Notes under the pieces: model-generated
Told to the model about the DNA's origin: nothing
Databases searched by the model: none
Seen by the model: the letters and a program-made list of their open reading frames with translations, nothing else
Source of the DNA: Planctomycetaceae bacterium
GTDB lineage: Bacteria > Planctomycetota > Planctomycetia > Planctomycetales > Planctomycetaceae
NCBI GenBank assembly: GCA_020426085.1
Contig: JAGQQP010000146.1
Span: 1-8,711 of the forward strand
Length of the DNA: 8,711 nt
Direction: 5' to 3'
Position numbers and translations under genes: made by a program
In this document: piece after piece, positions 1 through 7,645 of the stretch
Layout of the letters: the number at the start of each line of letters is the position of its first letter
How positions within the stretch are numbered: the stretch's first letter is position 1

Positions 1-1662
1 CATCACCAGATACGAAGCAGGTCCCAGGAAAAGTCCGTACAGAATGGAATCTTCCTTCAGGTTAGGGATCAAAATAAACAGAGGGAAGGCCAGGATAAAC
101 GGTAGCAGACACCAGACAAGAATACTTCCCAAAGCGGTCAGAATGGCCTTGGTCTGTGACTTGATTTTCATTCCAATCCAGCAGAACAGGTAGACCAGCA
201 TCGGTAGATAAATTCCCAGGGTCAGCAAAGAACCGACTAAATACGGAAGCCACTGCGATTCATATTCTCTTCCCCGACCCATTTGGGCATATTCCCATTT
301 CCACCAGCCTTCAAACAGGATAATTGTTAACAGTGGAACCATTAAAACCCGGCATAACCGTTTGACGCCAGCAATCTTCTGGTCCAGTAATTCACTTCCC
401 GATATGGGGGTCGTCAGTAAAACGTCAAGCGTTTCGTGAGACCGCTCACCAGCGATCAGACTGGTGGCTGAGACAGCCAGAAACAGCACTGCAATTCCCC
501 AGATCAGCCATAGCAGTACGACCGCGCCCGGTACGACAGGCACCGGATTACTGGTTGCAATAATAATACATAAAAACAGAATCGGGACTTCCAGAAAAAC
601 AAGGATGCGAAACAGATAACGAAACGTTCCCAGGGATTTTTTCGACGTTTCGCGCCAGGCAATTGGTTTGCTTTCCGGCAGGCTGGAATTGTCGTTCACC
701 AGCACGATTCCCCGGGTCACTCGATTATTATTGATATTGGAAAACAGACTATCCAGTTTTTTGAAAACATTCAGGAGCATGTTGTTTGAAGGTAAAAATG
801 CGCGGCGTACCAGAAAATAATGCGCAAACATTAAAAACACAAAAGTACTCAACACGATGGGGATCGTGAAGACAAAGGTTCTTAAAACTGAAGTCCATCC
901 TGAATTCCAGGAGAATCGGTCAAACCAGTAGGGAGCAAAAAACAAAAAATTAATTCCTTCGCTTGAGCGATTTCCGCGAGGAAATAATTCACCCACATAC
1001 GGTATTTGCTGCATCACATCGATAACCAGATTGATGACATCCCGGTAAAACAGTAGATTCAATTCATAAGCAATGGGAAGTCCAAACAATAGCAGAAAAC
1101 CAAGCAGATAAGTTGCGATGAAAGCTGCAACTGTTGTTCGGAAATAACTGGAGCATAAAACTCCCAGAGCCGCAATCTGCAACATGGCCAGCAGCAGCAG
1201 CCAGAGGCCGTTAATAAACATCGCGGGAGAGACGCCTCCCAGTGAGTAAGCAAACGCCAGAATCGGGAGTCCCAGCATCAGAAACGACAGCATGGAAATC
1301 AATCGCCCCAGATATTTCTCCAGAATTATGGTGGAAGGACTTAACCGAGTGATCAGCAGCAACCCCAGGCTGTTCCGTTCTTTTTCCTGTGTAATCACGC
1401 CACAAGTGATGGCCGGCAGCAGAAGATAGATGGCAACAAATTGCAGATAAACCATGGCTTGAAAGATTTCGCGTCCCCGCCCCAGCATCGCAAGAGGATT
1501 GGTCATGAGCGGTGCCAGACTATCGATATAAATAAAACCTACAAATCCCAGAAACAGCAGCGCATAAATCGTGCGGATAATGTAGGTGCGACGGCGGTTG
1601 GCCATCTCGATCAACTCTTTGGAGAGCAGTGGAAGTCCGAGTTCGTGAATTTGCTGTTTCAC
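1..1662 (-). CDS. ABC-2-type transporter permease, internally duplicated, 3' end cut by window edge
   Basis: Membrane subunit of an ABC-2 family transporter, presumably partner of the ATPase encoded just upstream. Translating the minus strand from a GTG at 1660-1662 gives 554 codons with no stop before the window edge, so the C-terminus is missing. The GTG overlaps the TGA of the ATPase gene (GTGA, 4 bases) and follows a purine-rich GAAGGGAAG stretch, which supports translational coupling. I count about eleven hydrophobic segments, near residues 28-48, 70-90, 121-141, 148-172, 177-199, 262-285, 350-371, 380-404, 438-452, 471-497 and 507-532. The ABC-2 coupling-type motif (acidic/basic pair, then S/T-L-x-x-LL-x-T, ending in K) occurs twice, at residues 92-116 and 404-429. 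Each copy lies between the second and third membrane segments of a half, so the protein looks like two fused permease halves. The substrate cannot be read from sequence; export is the usual direction for this family. Confidence 0.9.
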   Translation of the reverse strand, partial: MKQQIHELGLPLLSKELIEMANRRRTYIIRTIYALLFLGFVGFIYIDSLAPLMTNPLAMLGRGREIFQAMVYLQFVAIYLLLPAITCGVITQEKERNSLGLLLITRLSPSTIILEKYLGRLISMLSFLMLGLPILAFAYSLGGVSPAMFINGLWLLLLAMLQIAALGVLCSSYFRTTVAAFIATYLLGFLLLFGLPIAYELNLLFYRDVINLVIDVMQQIPYVGELFPRGNRSSEGINFLFFAPYWFDRFSWNSGWTSVLRTFVFTIPIVLSTFVFLMFAHYFLVRRAFLPSNNMLLNVFKKLDSLFSNINNNRVTRGIVLVNDNSSLPESKPIAWRETSKKSLGTFRYLFRILVFLEVPILFLCIIIATSNPVPVVPGAVVLLWLIWGIAVLFLAVSATSLIAGERSHETLDVLLTTPISGSELLDQKIAGVKRLCRVLMVPLLTIILFEGWWKWEYAQMGRGREYESQWLPYLVGSLLTLGIYLPMLVYLFCWIGMKIKSQTKAILTALGSILVWCLLPFILAFPLFILIPNLKEDSILYGLFLGPASYLVM

Positions 1663-2606
1663 GCCGTCTTCCCTTCCGTCAGTTTCATAAAGACCGTTTC
1701 CATATCCATGGCTTCTGCCTGAAACATGCGGATTTTGGCTCCCGTCGCTGCCAGTTTAGCATGCAAGTCTTCCACCGCCAGCTGATCTTCCTGGAGTTGA
1801 ATTGCCAGTCGATCTGCCTGCACAGTGACGGATTTGACACCTTCAAATGCTTCTATTTTCTGACAAATTCCATTCATTTCACCAACGATCTGCACATGAA
1901 TCACGCGGCTCAGTTCCAGTCGTTTGTAGATATGATTCAGAGATCCCTGTGTCACGAACTGACCAGCTTCAATAATACCGATGCTGGTACACAGCTGTGA
2001 TAGCTCATGGAGAATGTGACTGGAAATGATGATGGTTTTTCCCATTTCCTTGAGAGCGACCAACAGTTCCCGTACTTCAATTCGGGCGCGTGGGTCAAGT
2101 CCACTGGCTGGTTCATCCAGTAACAGCAGGTCCGGATCGTGTAATAAGACGCGCGCCAGCGCCAGGCGTTGTTTCATACCGCGGGAAAGTGAGTCGACCG
2201 GTGCGTCGATTTTTTCCGTCAGATCGGTCAGTTCCAGTACATCGTTGACTATCGCCTTTCTGCGATTACGGTTGATACGATAAGCGGCGGCAAAAAAATG
2301 CAGGTATTCCCGGGCAGTCAGATCTTCATAAACGCCAAAAAAGTCCGGCATGTAGCCGATCATTTCTCTGATCAGATGCGGTGCTTTTTTGACTGAGATT
2401 CCGTTAATCTTGACTGCATCGCATTCATATTCCCGTTGCAACGTTGCCAGGACCTTAATCGTAGAAGATTTTCCAGCTCCGTTCGGACCTATGAAACCAA
2501 AGACTTCTCCTTTTGGTATGGAAAAAGAAATACCTTTGACGGCCTCATAGTTTCCATAACGGACCCAGAGATTTTTGACTTCCACCATTGCAGGTTGCGT
2601 GCTCAT
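1659..2606 (-). CDS. ABC transporter ATP-binding protein (ABC-2 type, NatA/GldA-like)
   Basis: Cytoplasmic ATPase subunit expected to energise the permease encoded immediately downstream. Across 315 residues the full nucleotide-binding set is visible: Walker A GPNGAGKS at 40-47, signature LSRGMKQR at 140-147, Walker B LLLLDEP at 160-166, D-loop SGLD at 168-171 and switch histidine H197 in SSH. The Q-loop position reads GYMPD, with Asp88 in place of the usual Gln; acidic residues occur here in some ABC-2 ATPases. Residues from about 230 to 315 form a C-terminal extension ending in METVFMKLT, which resembles the DUF4162-type tail (typically LEDVFLxLT) of drug- and export-type ABC-2 ATPases. The ATG lies 39 bases after the preceding stop, without an obvious Shine-Dalgarno sequence; Met7 is an alternative start but has no better site. 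The stop overlaps the permease GTG. The ATPase assignment is secure; the transported substrate is unknown. Confidence 0.95.
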   Translation of the reverse strand: MSTQPAMVEVKNLWVRYGNYEAVKGISFSIPKGEVFGFIGPNGAGKSSTIKVLATLQREYECDAVKINGISVKKAPHLIREMIGYMPDFFGVYEDLTAREYLHFFAAAYRINRNRRKAIVNDVLELTDLTEKIDAPVDSLSRGMKQRLALARVLLHDPDLLLLDEPASGLDPRARIEVRELLVALKEMGKTIIISSHILHELSQLCTSIGIIEAGQFVTQGSLNHIYKRLELSRVIHVQIVGEMNGICQKIEAFEGVKSVTVQADRLAIQLQEDQLAVEDLHAKLAATGAKIRMFQAEAMDMETVFMKLTEGKTA

Positions 2607-2645
2607 AGAATTTGAAACGTTCTAACTGGAGAATGGGTATTGATC

Positions 2646-4823
2646 TTAAGTGTCTGCCACGATGAATTGACGATAAATGGTATCCTGCTTGTTTCCTGGA
2701 ACATAAACGATCACCAGCCATTGACGGGGATCGGTCGAGTCCAGAATACTCAAGTCTTCAAAATTAGTTCCGCCTGCAGGAGACGTTTGCGAGACGATCT
2801 GAAAGAGGCCCTGTTGCTGCCGGACACACAGGTCATCCATAAAACAGACTTGTTCCCGGGATTGAACCTGATACTGGGTATGAGGCCGGTGGATCATTTT
2901 TAATAATGCCGTGCTCCCTGGGGTATTCAGGCGGTTTGTAGATATTACTTCATTCATAAAAAGAAGAAATCGCTTCGGTTTTCCTTTGGTCGTTCCTTTA
3001 TAAAGCAACAGAACGGCATCTTCGCCGAATGCCTCTCTCACTCGGTTTTTGAGTTCCTCACGATTCGCTTCCGAATTCAGTTGATCCACAGTGATTGCGG
3101 ACCAGTTGAATTCAGTTGGTTGTTTTTGCGGGTAATTATTGACAATCCGGTTCAACTGAGGCGTCCATTGCGGCATATTTTGATAGACCGAGTACTGTGT
3201 CGGAATGGATCCCTTGTAGAAGGGGGCCCCTACCAGTGCCGAAGTGGTATTCTGCGGAGAGTTATAACTATTGAAACCCCTGCCCAGTTCCGATTGTTTG
3301 AGCGGACTGAACAGCCCCGACTTGATACTGGATTCAATGGTCTGGTAGGAACCTGTAAAGAGCAGCTCAATTTCATTCTCTCTGACTGGCATTCCATTAT
3401 TGTCCAGATCGACAATCGACAGCGTTTTACGCTCGTGAGAAGCTTGCATAAAGTAATCGGAGATGACAAAAGCAAATAAGGCAACGCAAATTGAAATCAC
3501 AGGAAAAGTAATCCAGGTGAACCGTCGTATCTTAAAGTATCCCAGCAGATAATACTCACCAGGTCCAATCATCAGCACATATCCCAGCAAAATGATTCCG
3601 ATCACCCAGGTAGGGACAATCTGTAATTCCGCCGGCATAAGATCACTGATTAACATGCCTCCCGTATAAATGGGCCGATGTGTCATACTGAGCACTTCTG
3701 AAATGGCATACGCGCTATAGCTGCGATAGTTTTCCTGTTTTTCCCGCTCGAAGTATTCCTGAATCAGCTTTTTATCATCCCAGTGATGCTCTTGATCATA
3801 AAATTCTTTTTGCGACTGTCTCAGTTTCCATAAAAAAAACGGAATCTGCGCCCGTTCATCAGAAGTGAGTGAATCATTTTCCAGTACCTGCTGGCGCAGG
3901 ATAACAGTCCGCCCCCATCCCGTACGGCTTAACAGAAGTTGATTCTCTTCGGAAAAGTCAATTTGACCTTTAGAATTCTGTAACAGGGGAGAACCGCCTT
4001 CGCTTTTCCGCAGGGAATTGAGAAATTCCAGTTGATTGCTTCCCGTTGACTCGCCGACGAGTACACACAGGCTGCCACCGGAACGGACCCACTGCAAAAT
4101 GGCTTTCATGTGACGTGACTCCAATGCTTCCAGTCCTCGGGCCGTGATCACAAGAATGTCATACTGATGACAGTCAACGGGAAGCTTTGGGAAATCCTCC
4201 GGATGCAGGTGTATCGATGTGGTTTTCAGATTCAATTTCAAAGGTTGCGCAAAGAACTCACGCTGATTTGCAAAGCGTTCCGGGATCTCAAACTGGTCGA
4301 TATCAAATTTTACCGGTTCTTTGGGGCTGATCGATTCAAATTTCAATTGATCCAGAAACGTTTTCAGAGCGGGCGGTATATTTCCGGTAAAAGGATCACA
4401 GACTCCCACTGCCAGCGTTCTCTGATACTGTCGACCGACTTTCAGAGTATATGGATCTTTGAAATCATAACGTGCATCTGATGTGATAAAACTGAGGCGT
4501 AATTGCACTTCGGAATAGGGGTTATCGACCTTCATCGAAGGCAGCATCATCGGGATTTCATGGAATCCCGAATGCAATGCCAGATCATGCGACTGAAATT
4601 GTCCAAACGGTTCATTTCCATCATAGGCGGTGATCAGAAAATGCCCTTCCAGCAGACCGGGAGTGGTGACCGAGCATTGCCAGACCAGTGAAAGCGGTCC
4701 ATTCCCTTTAGGGAACTGTGTTAACTGATGAATATCAACTGTGAGCGGGTTCGACTGCGCGATGGCCTGGTGTGTTGTCAGAACACAGGTTAACCAGATC
4801 ACATGCAGGACTTTCCAGTTCAT
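2646..4823 (-). CDS. Secreted, membrane-anchored protein with degenerate glutamine-amidotransferase-like domain
   Basis: Function unknown. The 725 residues start with a likely signal peptide (short basic N-region, hydrophobic stretch 6-18, probable cleavage after AIA near residue 22). A beta-rich region (about 25-130) precedes an alpha/beta domain (about 134-260) with strand-like YDILVITARG and the helix-turn WVRSGGSLCVLVGES. This resembles the class I glutamine-amidotransferase-like fold that accompanies BatA-type proteins, but I see no Cys-His catalytic arrangement. Two membrane segments lie centrally, about 403-425 and 437-457, joined by a short KIRR-containing loop that should be cytoplasmic. 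This places both the N-terminal domain and the 268-residue C-terminal region outside the cytoplasm. Residues 517-570 are rich in N, Q, P, S and Y and look disordered. The start follows the BatA-like stop by 30 bases with a weak TTGGA site 5 bases before the ATG. It may be an extracytoplasmic partner of the VWA protein or the ABC complex (inference). Confidence 0.85.
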   Translation of the reverse strand: MNWKVLHVIWLTCVLTTHQAIAQSNPLTVDIHQLTQFPKGNGPLSLVWQCSVTTPGLLEGHFLITAYDGNEPFGQFQSHDLALHSGFHEIPMMLPSMKVDNPYSEVQLRLSFITSDARYDFKDPYTLKVGRQYQRTLAVGVCDPFTGNIPPALKTFLDQLKFESISPKEPVKFDIDQFEIPERFANQREFFAQPLKLNLKTTSIHLHPEDFPKLPVDCHQYDILVITARGLEALESRHMKAILQWVRSGGSLCVLVGESTGSNQLEFLNSLRKSEGGSPLLQNSKGQIDFSEENQLLLSRTGWGRTVILRQQVLENDSLTSDERAQIPFFLWKLRQSQKEFYDQEHHWDDKKLIQEYFEREKQENYRSYSAYAISEVLSMTHRPIYTGGMLISDLMPAELQIVPTWVIGIILLGYVLMIGPGEYYLLGYFKIRRFTWITFPVISICVALFAFVISDYFMQASHERKTLSIVDLDNNGMPVRENEIELLFTGSYQTIESSIKSGLFSPLKQSELGRGFNSYNSPQNTTSALVGAPFYKGSIPTQYSVYQNMPQWTPQLNRIVNNYPQKQPTEFNWSAITVDQLNSEANREELKNRVREAFGEDAVLLLYKGTTKGKPKRFLLFMNEVISTNRLNTPGSTALLKMIHRPHTQYQVQSREQVCFMDDLCVRQQQGLFQIVSQTSPAGGTNFEDLSILDSTDPRQWLVIVYVPGNKQDTIYRQFIVADT

Positions 4824-4853
4824 ATATTTCCAACCTGTCTTGATAAATCCTGT

Positions 4854-6737
4854 TTACGACATGGTTCCTGAAGGTCGTTTCTGAAAATACCACCACTCAC
4901 CTAACAGCAGCAGAAACGCGATAAAGGCGAACTCCCCCCAGAGGGGCTTGTCACTGTCGATCTGCGTTTGAGTTGCTGTGATGGGCACTTCACTGAATTG
5001 AATTTCTTCCACGGAAACGAGAGAAGTCTCTAAAGGGTTTAAAAGACTTACGCTGATTTTAGCATTATCTGCACCCGCTCCGTTAACCGTATATTGGCCG
5101 GTGTGTAACGCGGGAACCCCAGTAATTCTACCATTCGGGTCACTTTCAGCGCGCAATTCATTCCCGGTCGGTGTCTGAATCTCATACTGCTTTTCCGGTT
5201 GAAACTCCAGGGGAGGCAGAACCGGAGTCGCCGGTGCCTGGGATTCGGAAATCCCGGCTTCCTGTAACGTCAGCTGAATCAGGTTCGAAACCAAAATCGG
5301 AAAACCAACGCGGTAAGGCAGCGTGGAACGATCGGTATTGAACAGAAAATAAAATTCCAGTTCGCCTTCATTCCGCTTCTGTAATAACAAGGGCCCGAGT
5401 CGTCCGTGAATGAGGACTTCGTATCCCAGTTCTTCCAGATCTTCAACGTTGGCATTCTCTGCCCAGACCGGTTGCTGTGAAATCTGCACATCGGCCAATT
5501 CGACGTGGCGTAATAATGTTGAACTGCGATTCCAGTCAACCACATCAGTCAGATTACTCTCCAGTGAAATCAGCTTTGTTAATCCTTCGGGAACAAAACC
5601 GACCCCCATTTTTACCAGCGCGGGTTTGTTGAGGTCTCTTTCCGAGCTACCGATAATCAGGTCATATTCCGGGGGAGCCGTCGGGCTCTTGTCTTGTGGA
5701 TAGAGAATCAGTTCCGGATTGTCCGCCAGCGCATAACGATAACTGGCTAATTCGGGATCAATATAGACCAGTAATGATCGGGATGGCGGAATCGTGAGAA
5801 ATGCACGATTATCTGAAGCCAGACTGTCTTTTGATCCTGGTTTTAAAATCGCTTCCAGTTGGGATTCTTTATCAGCTGCGATCGAAAATTCCAGTCGCTG
5901 GGAATCACCACTCCCCAAAACGATCTCTTCCTCGGCGACACTGGTTCCGTCCTGAATCAGTTCCACCTTAGCGGAACTGTCTGCCTGTTTGGAATTCTCA
6001 ATCCGAATGAAGACATCCCAGTTACCTGCCTGGTTTCTGCGTGCATTGAAGGACGTGATTCCCATATTGGCCCCTGCTGCTGGGAGCAACTGAAAGTTCA
6101 GATCAAAGGGGAGCTCAAAATTCACTTCACGGGGGAAATTGCCGTCGGAGTAAAACAGGACCGTCTTGATGGGAGCGGTGCGCGACAGAGCCTGTGTCAT
6201 GCGCAACGCATCTTCCAGTTGGCTGGGAACGTCATCGACGGTCAAGTCGGCGAGCGCTTTCCTCAAAACACGCTGGTTGTCAGTAAAGGCAGTTAAACGT
6301 CGGGCTGTCGAGCTGACCGCGACCAGTGAGAACTGCTGGTCAGGCAACATATTGTCAATCAGGTCAGTTACACGTTCTTTCGCCAGATCCAGTCTTGTTT
6401 TACCGGTTTCCGTATCTGTCGCAGCCATACTTGCGGAACAGTCGATTAAAATCGGCAGATATTCAGCACGTTCTGCACCGCTTTGAACATAAGGCTGCAT
6501 TAATGCCAATACCAGAAACAGCAGTAATAAGATCTGTAGTAGCAGTAAGATGCTTCTCTTGAATTTCTGAAACGGTGAATTCACTCTACGATCATTGATG
6601 ACCTGACTCCAGAGGGCCAGTGACGGCACACGCTGATGCGGTCGTTTTAATTTGAGGAAATAAAAGATAATCAGTGGCAGTAGCAGAAGCAGGAACCAGG
6701 CACTCTGGAGAGCATAAAAGCCAGGCCAGAAATTCAT
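4854..6737 (-). CDS. BatA-like membrane protein with periplasmic VWA domain
   Basis: Membrane-anchored von Willebrand factor A protein of the BatA / aerotolerance N-terminal type, 627 residues from the chosen start. Residues 11-28 and 62-82 are membrane helices flanking a strongly basic loop (KLKRP, NDRR, KFKR) that should be cytoplasmic. The VWA domain follows, with MIDAS residues DCSAS (D99, S101, S103) and a second metal-site aspartate in YSDGN (D198); the threonine usual in the third MIDAS loop is not obvious, PSQLEDAL standing in its place. A long beta-rich region and a segment with LPYRVGFPILVSNLI, typical of BatA-like C-terminal halves, lead to a final helix (about 602-617) and a basic tail. 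An ATG at 6744-6746 is also in frame, but the one at 6735-6737 overlaps the DUF58 stop as ATGA and has AAGGA 8 bases upstream, so I prefer it. Likely role: metal-dependent protein interaction at the membrane, working with MoxR (family knowledge plus inference). Confidence 0.92.
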   Translation of the reverse strand: MNFWPGFYALQSAWFLLLLLPLIIFYFLKLKRPHQRVPSLALWSQVINDRRVNSPFQKFKRSILLLLQILLLLFLVLALMQPYVQSGAERAEYLPILIDCSASMAATDTETGKTRLDLAKERVTDLIDNMLPDQQFSLVAVSSTARRLTAFTDNQRVLRKALADLTVDDVPSQLEDALRMTQALSRTAPIKTVLFYSDGNFPREVNFELPFDLNFQLLPAAGANMGITSFNARRNQAGNWDVFIRIENSKQADSSAKVELIQDGTSVAEEEIVLGSGDSQRLEFSIAADKESQLEAILKPGSKDSLASDNRAFLTIPPSRSLLVYIDPELASYRYALADNPELILYPQDKSPTAPPEYDLIIGSSERDLNKPALVKMGVGFVPEGLTKLISLESNLTDVVDWNRSSTLLRHVELADVQISQQPVWAENANVEDLEELGYEVLIHGRLGPLLLQKRNEGELEFYFLFNTDRSTLPYRVGFPILVSNLIQLTLQEAGISESQAPATPVLPPLEFQPEKQYEIQTPTGNELRAESDPNGRITGVPALHTGQYTVNGAGADNAKISVSLLNPLETSLVSVEEIQFSEVPITATQTQIDSDKPLWGEFAFIAFLLLLGEWWYFQKRPSGTMS

Positions 6738-7639
6738 ATGACCCATCCTTTCCGTCTCAACTGATCAAACAGGATGTATTCCAGATTGTCGCCGCTGTTC
6801 ACCATCAGGAACTTACCAGAACGTTGACGGCACAGGGTCGCCAGATGCTCTTCCAGCATACAGCGATGTTCGTGGTATAAGCCTAACAGATCTCCAGCGG
6901 ACGAAATATCGAGGGTCTGACCACTTTCACTGTCAACCAGGCGCAAATCGCCATTGATTTCCGGATTGACCTCGGAAGGCGCCAGGATCTGCACCCCAAA
7001 TATTTCCAGGCCGGAACTGTAAAGCAGATTCATCGGGCGTTGCAAATCACCAAAAGATTCAAAATCCGACAGCAGAATGGCGATCCCGCGACCGCGATGC
7101 GACCTGAGCACATCGTCGACGGCACTCTCAATCGGTGAATCGCCGCCTGGTTCCAGCTGACTCAGAAAATCAAACAGTCGTTTCATACTGCCACGGCCGG
7201 TTGTCGGCAGAAACTGTTGAGGACGCCCTCCCCTGTTATGGCAGACATACGCACTTACTTTTTCAAAATTGAGCAGACCCATCACACCAAACGCAGCAGC
7301 CAGTTGTTGACAACGTAGAAATTTATCTTCGTAATCCATAGACGAAGATGCATCCAGAATTAAAACGACATGCATTTCTTCTTCATGCTGATACTGTTTC
7401 ATGAAAGGACGATTCAGACGGGAGAAGATGTTCCAGTCAATATAGCGGACATCATCGCCGGGAACGTAATTACGGTAATCGGAAAATTCCGTACTCGTCC
7501 CGCCTTTGCCTGAAAGGTGCTCTCCACGACTGCGATTGGTCAATCTACGCGTGGGGTTTAAGCGCATCCGTTCCAGCATCGATAACGTTTTGTTATCAAA
7601 TAAAGTCGTGAACTGAGTAAGCGGAGATCCCTGCGACAC
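6734..7639 (-). CDS. DUF58 domain protein (VWA-like, MoxR-associated)
   Basis: Soluble DUF58 family protein, 301 residues, no membrane segment or signal peptide, so cytoplasmic. The family hallmark is clear at residues 53-83: YRNYVPGDDVRYIDWN followed by the R-x-x-R-x-x-x-K-QY pattern. A VWA-like half follows with an intact MIDAS-type DASSS (D96, S98, S100) and LLSDFE (D192). DUF58 genes characteristically sit beside MoxR ATPases, as here, and are thought to act as adaptors or partners for them; the exact biochemical role is not established. The start is a GTG only 6 bases after the MoxR stop with no strong Shine-Dalgarno site. The next ATG, residue 21, would remove part of the N-terminal region that normally precedes the hallmark, so the GTG is preferred. 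The TGA overlaps the ATG of the BatA-like gene. Both the family assignment and the operon placement are secure. Confidence 0.94.
   Translation of the reverse strand: MSQGSPLTQFTTLFDNKTLSMLERMRLNPTRRLTNRSRGEHLSGKGGTSTEFSDYRNYVPGDDVRYIDWNIFSRLNRPFMKQYQHEEEMHVVLILDASSSMDYEDKFLRCQQLAAAFGVMGLLNFEKVSAYVCHNRGGRPQQFLPTTGRGSMKRLFDFLSQLEPGGDSPIESAVDDVLRSHRGRGIAILLSDFESFGDLQRPMNLLYSSGLEIFGVQILAPSEVNPEINGDLRLVDSESGQTLDISSAGDLLGLYHEHRCMLEEHLATLCRQRSGKFLMVNSGDNLEYILFDQLRRKGWVI
6746..6750 (-). promoter_or_regulatory. Shine-Dalgarno site deciding the BatA-like start
   Basis: AAGGA on the minus strand, 8 bases before the ATG at 6735-6737. The alternative in-frame ATG at 6744-6746 overlaps this site by one base, so it could not be served by it. 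The site lies inside the end of the DUF58 gene, consistent with coupled translation through the ATGA overlap. Confidence 0.6.
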
Positions 7640-7645
7640 CTGTGA

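Noticed and set aside
1629..2000. Plus-strand open frame of 123 codons spanning the ATPase/permease junction
   Set aside because: It is antisense to two well-supported coding frames, and the GTGA overlap explains the junction.
2607..2645. The largest intergenic gap, before the ABC ATPase, as a possible internal promoter or terminator
   Set aside because: No convincing -35/-10 pair, hairpin or T-run is visible in these 39 bases; a weak promoter inside the upstream gene cannot be excluded.
3221..3231. GGGGCCCC palindrome with flanking bases, a possible terminator stem or protein site
   Set aside because: It lies deep inside a coding region, has no loop and no following T-run, and encodes ordinary residues of the reading frame.
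3081..3479. Plus-strand open frame of 132 codons
   Set aside because: Antisense to the C-terminal region of the GATase-like protein, with no domain signal and no neighbours on that strand.
5859..6296. Plus-strand open frame of 145 codons
   Set aside because: Lies wholly antisense to the BatA-like gene, whose frame has clear family motifs across the same stretch; the antisense product shows no recognisable domain and has no credible ribosome site.
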